A stretch of 13,874 bases of DNA from JAPUDQ01 sp964552765 (GTDB taxonomy: Bacteria > Patescibacteriota > Saccharimonadia > Saccharimonadales > Saccharimonadaceae), in the NCBI GenBank assembly GCA_964552765.1, contig CAZKIA010000016.1:1-13874 (forward strand). Direction: 5' to 3'. Of this stretch, positions 11,035 to 13,874 are shown one piece after another; the first letter of the stretch is position 1; the number at the start of each line of letters is the position of its first letter. The notes beneath the pieces were generated by a model. It searched no databases. It saw nothing but the letters and a program-made list of their open reading frames with translations, and was not told where the DNA came from. A program made the position numbers and the translations under genes.

Positions 11035-12492
11035 TTACGGTGTACGATAATACACATTGCCAGCGACCGGTGATGGTACGAGGTCACTCACCGTCACAAA
11101 CGTATAGCCATCGGCTGCTAGCTTCTTTAGAATACACGGCACAGCATCGACTGTTGTGGCGTGGACGTCATGCATGATGATAATCCCGCCGCTACGAGCG
11201 CCTGTCGTTGCGCGATTACAGACGATGGTTGCATTACGGTCTGCCCAATCTCTTGTGTCAATTGACCACAGGGCAGCCGGATGATGCGATGCTTCAAGCG
11301 ATTCAATGACGGTTTTATTAAATGCACCATACGGTGGCCGGACAAATGTAGGTCGAATGCCCGTAATGGCTTTTATGGCATCATCTGTTCGTGTAATCTC
11401 ATCTTTGATACTGCTGGCCGAAAGCTTCGTCATCTGTGCGTGATCCCAAGAATGATTACCTATCTCGTGCTGCGCACTTTTCATTCGCTTTATTATCGAC
11501 TCGTGCCGATTCACCTGTTGTCCCAGAACAAAAAATGTCGCTTTAGCATTATATGTATCGAGCGTATCGAGGAGTCGACTCGTGTAGGGGCCAGGGCCAT
11601 CATCAAATGTCAGTGCAATACATTTCTTGCCTGTCATGCACGGTGATGTTGGTACTGAGGTATTCTCACTAGACGTCGGTACCGGCTTTGCACTAGTCTG
11701 TGACATCGATGTCACATCAAATAATGATCGCGCGATGTCATTTTGCATAAACAGCTGCAAAGTATCTATTGGAATACGAGCGGTCACTTCGGTATTCTTT
11801 GCGGTATCCGTCGTATCAGCTTGCCCAAAGGGGAATACTAGTTCTTGTTTACTGAGAACCGAAAAGTTGGTGATGGTATCGGCATTTATTGCCTCCACTA
11901 ACTCAGCATCACTTATATCCTGACCATATTTTTTAAGCTCTCCCTTTACGGTATTGCGTAGCGTAATGAGCAGGCGCTCCCTGCCGTCCGTGGAGCCGCC
12001 TAGAAGTTCTAAAATCGTTACAGGCTTGCCGCTCTTTCTATCAAATGTCCAAAATTCTGTTGCTGATAACTGGCGCTCGTCACCGGCAAATATATCTATA
12101 GAGATGACGATAGAGATATATTTGTCATTTGCGTATTGTACCTGGTAGCTGATTGACTCATCGAGTTTTCCCTTTGTACCCTTTAGTGCTGTCTGAAGAT
12201 CTGTGAATTGCTTGTGATACGTGGTGTCAATTACGTTAGCAATATAGGAGTTAATGGTCTTATTAGGGGTTTCAGGATATTCCATAAAGCTTTTCGCCTG
12301 GTCGCTATCATGTTCGACAATTCGTGACGTAACCCCATCGTAATAGGGGCTTACAAAATAATGTTGCCCCGACATACTATCACCAATTGTGCCGTCCATT
12401 ATACCCCGCCATACGCCGTAGCTAATCGCCACACCTGACAGTATCAGGACTAAGATGGGAATAATATAGTGAGAGGAGAGTCGTCTTTTCAT
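11035..12492 (-). CDS. PdaC-like polysaccharide deacetylase, membrane anchored
   Basis: The 485-residue protein starts with a basic MKRRLSSH and a hydrophobic anchor (about 9-28), placing the rest outside the membrane. Residues about 45-260 resemble the DUF4163/DUF3298-type region of Bacillus PdaC (FWTFDRKSGKPVTILELL near 147-164). A short Ser/Thr/Pro linker (262-286) leads to a NodB domain (about 287-475). NodB motifs are complete: TFDDGP (295-300), HSWDH (347-351, metal-binding histidines), RPPYG (385-389), DTRDW (412-416) and MHDVH (440-444). It should remove acetyl groups from peptidoglycan or another polysaccharide at the cell surface. The ATG abuts the secY stop (TAGATG) with no Shine-Dalgarno, implying coupling to secY. 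Adk and map usually occupy this slot. Confidence 0.93.
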   Translation of the reverse strand: MKRRLSSHYIIPILVLILSGVAISYGVWRGIMDGTIGDSMSGQHYFVSPYYDGVTSRIVEHDSDQAKSFMEYPETPNKTINSYIANVIDTTYHKQFTDLQTALKGTKGKLDESISYQVQYANDKYISIVISIDIFAGDERQLSATEFWTFDRKSGKPVTILELLGGSTDGRERLLITLRNTVKGELKKYGQDISDAELVEAINADTITNFSVLSKQELVFPFGQADTTDTAKNTEVTARIPIDTLQLFMQNDIARSLFDVTSMSQTSAKPVPTSSENTSVPTSPCMTGKKCIALTFDDGPGPYTSRLLDTLDTYNAKATFFVLGQQVNRHESIIKRMKSAQHEIGNHSWDHAQMTKLSASSIKDEITRTDDAIKAITGIRPTFVRPPYGAFNKTVIESLEASHHPAALWSIDTRDWADRNATIVCNRATTGARSGGIIIMHDVHATTVDAVPCILKKLAADGYTFVTVSDLVPSPVAGNVYYRTP

Positions 12493-13874
12493 CTAGTATT
12501 GATCATACGTAACCATCAGGGCGCGTGAGTTTATCTGTCGCAGAGTCTCGAGTGCTACCGAGACAACGATCAAGAGACCCGTACCACCGATCGCAAGATT
12601 GGCGGCATTGATCCCAAGCTGTGCAAACACATACTCAAACACAAATGGCAGTACTGATATAAGACCAAGCGCCAACGCACCAAAGAGCGTCAGGCGTGTA
12701 ACAACACGTGCAAGGTAGCGTTCTGTCTGGACGCCAGGACGCACATTCTCGATAAACCCGCCTTGCTTCTGAAGGTTCTCAGCAATTTCATTACTGTTGA
12801 ACACAATCCCCGTGTAAAAGTAGGTAAAGGCCACAACAAGTAGGAAATATGCCACAGGATAGATAAATGTCGTCCAGTCAGCACTATAGCCAAACTGACC
12901 AGGCTGTGGCGTCTGAAACCATCGGACAAGGTTCTCGCCAATACCAATCCACCGTGGATCATGAGTTGATCGCAATACCTGACCGACAAAGGCAGGTAGT
13001 GCGAGAAAAGCCACGGCGAAGATGATCGGAATCACACCTGCCGTGATGAGCTTCACGGGTAGAATACTTTGAACACCGCCGTAGGCGCTATTACCATGGA
13101 CGCGCTTGGCGTAGTTAATAGTGATCACGCGCTGCGCCTCGTTGATCTTAACGAGGAAATACAACACCATAATACCGATCAATGCAATAACAAGCGTCAC
13201 CCAAAACGCGATGCCATTCAGCCACGGCACCGTGAACCAGTTAAATATATGAAGAGCATCATCAGGTTTACCCACAGTAAACAGCGACGATCCAACCGTA
13301 CCGAGCGTCTTTGGTAGTTGCGAGACAATACCAGCAAAGATAAGGAGCGATATACCATTACCAACACCCTGTTCTGTGGAGAGTTCACCGAGCCACATCA
13401 TCAGCATGGCACCGGCAGTCATAGCCGAAACGGCAACTACCCATTCCCACATATTCATCTGATTAAGCGTTGCCGTACTGCCAGCCAGTACAGACTGACG
13501 AATGATAAATATAAAGGCAATCGACTGTAATATCGCTAGCGGGAGCGTGATAATACGCGTCCACTGATTGATCTTGCGGCGACCCGATTCACCATCCTTG
13601 TGTAGCTCCTCAAGCTTTGGTATAGCTTTCGTCAGAAGCTGTGTGATAACACTGGCGGTAATATAAGGGCTGAGACCAACGAGCACGATACTCAAGCTCG
13701 CAAGTGCTCCACCGCTCATCAGGTTAAGAAAACCGCCAAACTGCGAGTTGCCAAGTGCATTATCAATAATTGATCGTAGCTGTGTCGGCTCAGCAAGTGG
13801 GATCGGTACATGTGACAGAAAACGATAGATAATAATTATCGCCAAGATCGTCAGCAAACGCTTTTGCATATCTC
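12493..13874 (-). CDS. secY: Protein translocase subunit SecY, 5' end cut by the window
   Basis: SecY forms the protein-conducting membrane channel. Ten hydrophobic helices can be traced. Recognisable parts are YRFLSHVPIPLAEP, GGFLNLMSGGALASLSIVLVG (plug and helix 2 region), LSPYITASVITQLL, KINQWTR, GNGISLLIFAGI, INEAQRVITINYAKR, LPVKLITAGVIPIIFA and FIENVRPGVQTERYL. An ATG at 13869 would give 458 residues, but the frame stays open to the window edge (preceding codon GAT, Asp). The family normally has about 12-15 more residues before this point, so the true start probably lies outside. The stop is directly followed by the deacetylase ATG. Confidence 0.96.
   Translation of the reverse strand, partial: DMQKRLLTILAIIIIYRFLSHVPIPLAEPTQLRSIIDNALGNSQFGGFLNLMSGGALASLSIVLVGLSPYITASVITQLLTKAIPKLEELHKDGESGRRKINQWTRIITLPLAILQSIAFIFIIRQSVLAGSTATLNQMNMWEWVVAVSAMTAGAMLMMWLGELSTEQGVGNGISLLIFAGIVSQLPKTLGTVGSSLFTVGKPDDALHIFNWFTVPWLNGIAFWVTLVIALIGIMVLYFLVKINEAQRVITINYAKRVHGNSAYGGVQSILPVKLITAGVIPIIFAVAFLALPAFVGQVLRSTHDPRWIGIGENLVRWFQTPQPGQFGYSADWTTFIYPVAYFLLVVAFTYFYTGIVFNSNEIAENLQKQGGFIENVRPGVQTERYLARVVTRLTLFGALALGLISVLPFVFEYVFAQLGINAANLAIGGTGLLIVVSVALETLRQINSRALMVTYDQY

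Noticed and set aside
13867..13869. ATG 13869 as the true start of SecY
   Set aside because: The frame is open upstream to the edge, and SecY proteins normally have about 12-15 more residues before this region. I treat the gene as 5'-partial.
1..13874. Mobile elements, CRISPR arrays, prophage or defence systems
   Set aside because: No direct repeat arrays, transposase, integrase, nuclease or toxin-antitoxin motifs were found on either strand. Every large ORF is accounted for by housekeeping or envelope genes.
1..13874. Reassigned UGA codon, as in some CPR lineages
   Set aside because: TGA ends infA, the pseudouridine synthase, PAP2 and the TPR gene at family-consistent lengths, and Trp residues are encoded by TGG.

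Overview
The window looks like chromosomal DNA from a bacterium of the Candidate Phyla Radiation, most likely a Candidatus Saccharibacteria (TM7) relative. This assignment rests on protein character recalled from the group, not on a search: the SecY N-terminal region, the alanine/lysine-rich tails on ribosomal proteins, the zinc-free L36 and S4, and very compact gene packing. TGA ends several genes at their normal family length (for example infA at 10648), so the standard bacterial code is in use. That argues against the lineages that read UGA as glycine. No transposon, integrase, phage gene or CRISPR array is visible, and no stretch longer than about 135 bases lacks a gene.

Left block (1-3630, all minus strand). 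Read in transcription order it is trpS, an RluA-family rRNA pseudouridine synthase, holB (DNA polymerase III delta prime) and a membrane-anchored TPR protein. A tRNA-Thr(UGU) and a tRNA-Tyr(GUA) cut by the window edge follow. The first three protein genes abut or overlap. The two tRNAs are separated by a 16-bp hairpin that begins at the CCA end of tRNA-Thr.

Middle block (3631-6612). A diacylglycerol-kinase-like lipid kinase (+) and a PAP2 phosphatase (-) face each other and overlap tail to tail by 38 bp. Next come a 58-residue small membrane protein (+) and a 375-residue uncharacterised four-helix membrane protein (-). The divergent pairs trpS/kinase and PAP2/small protein start only 21 and 27 bp apart. 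In both gaps, oppositely directed -10 hexamers overlap and share the 9-mer TATACTACA.

Right block (6690-13874, all minus strand). It runs secY, a PdaC-like polysaccharide deacetylase, infA, rpmJ, rpsM, rpsK, rpsD, rpoA, rplQ, rplM, rpsI and an intrinsic terminator. This is the distal part of the spc/alpha ribosomal operon with L13 and S9 attached. The usual adk and map genes are absent between secY and infA; the deacetylase sits there instead, followed by two candidate promoters upstream of infA.

A pattern across the window is a split in translation initiation. Genes that open a transcription unit have a -10-like hexamer 5-16 nt before the start codon and no Shine-Dalgarno, so they are probably leaderless or nearly so. 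Most genes inside operons have a Shine-Dalgarno sequence, often embedded in the preceding gene, or coupled starts such as TAATG.
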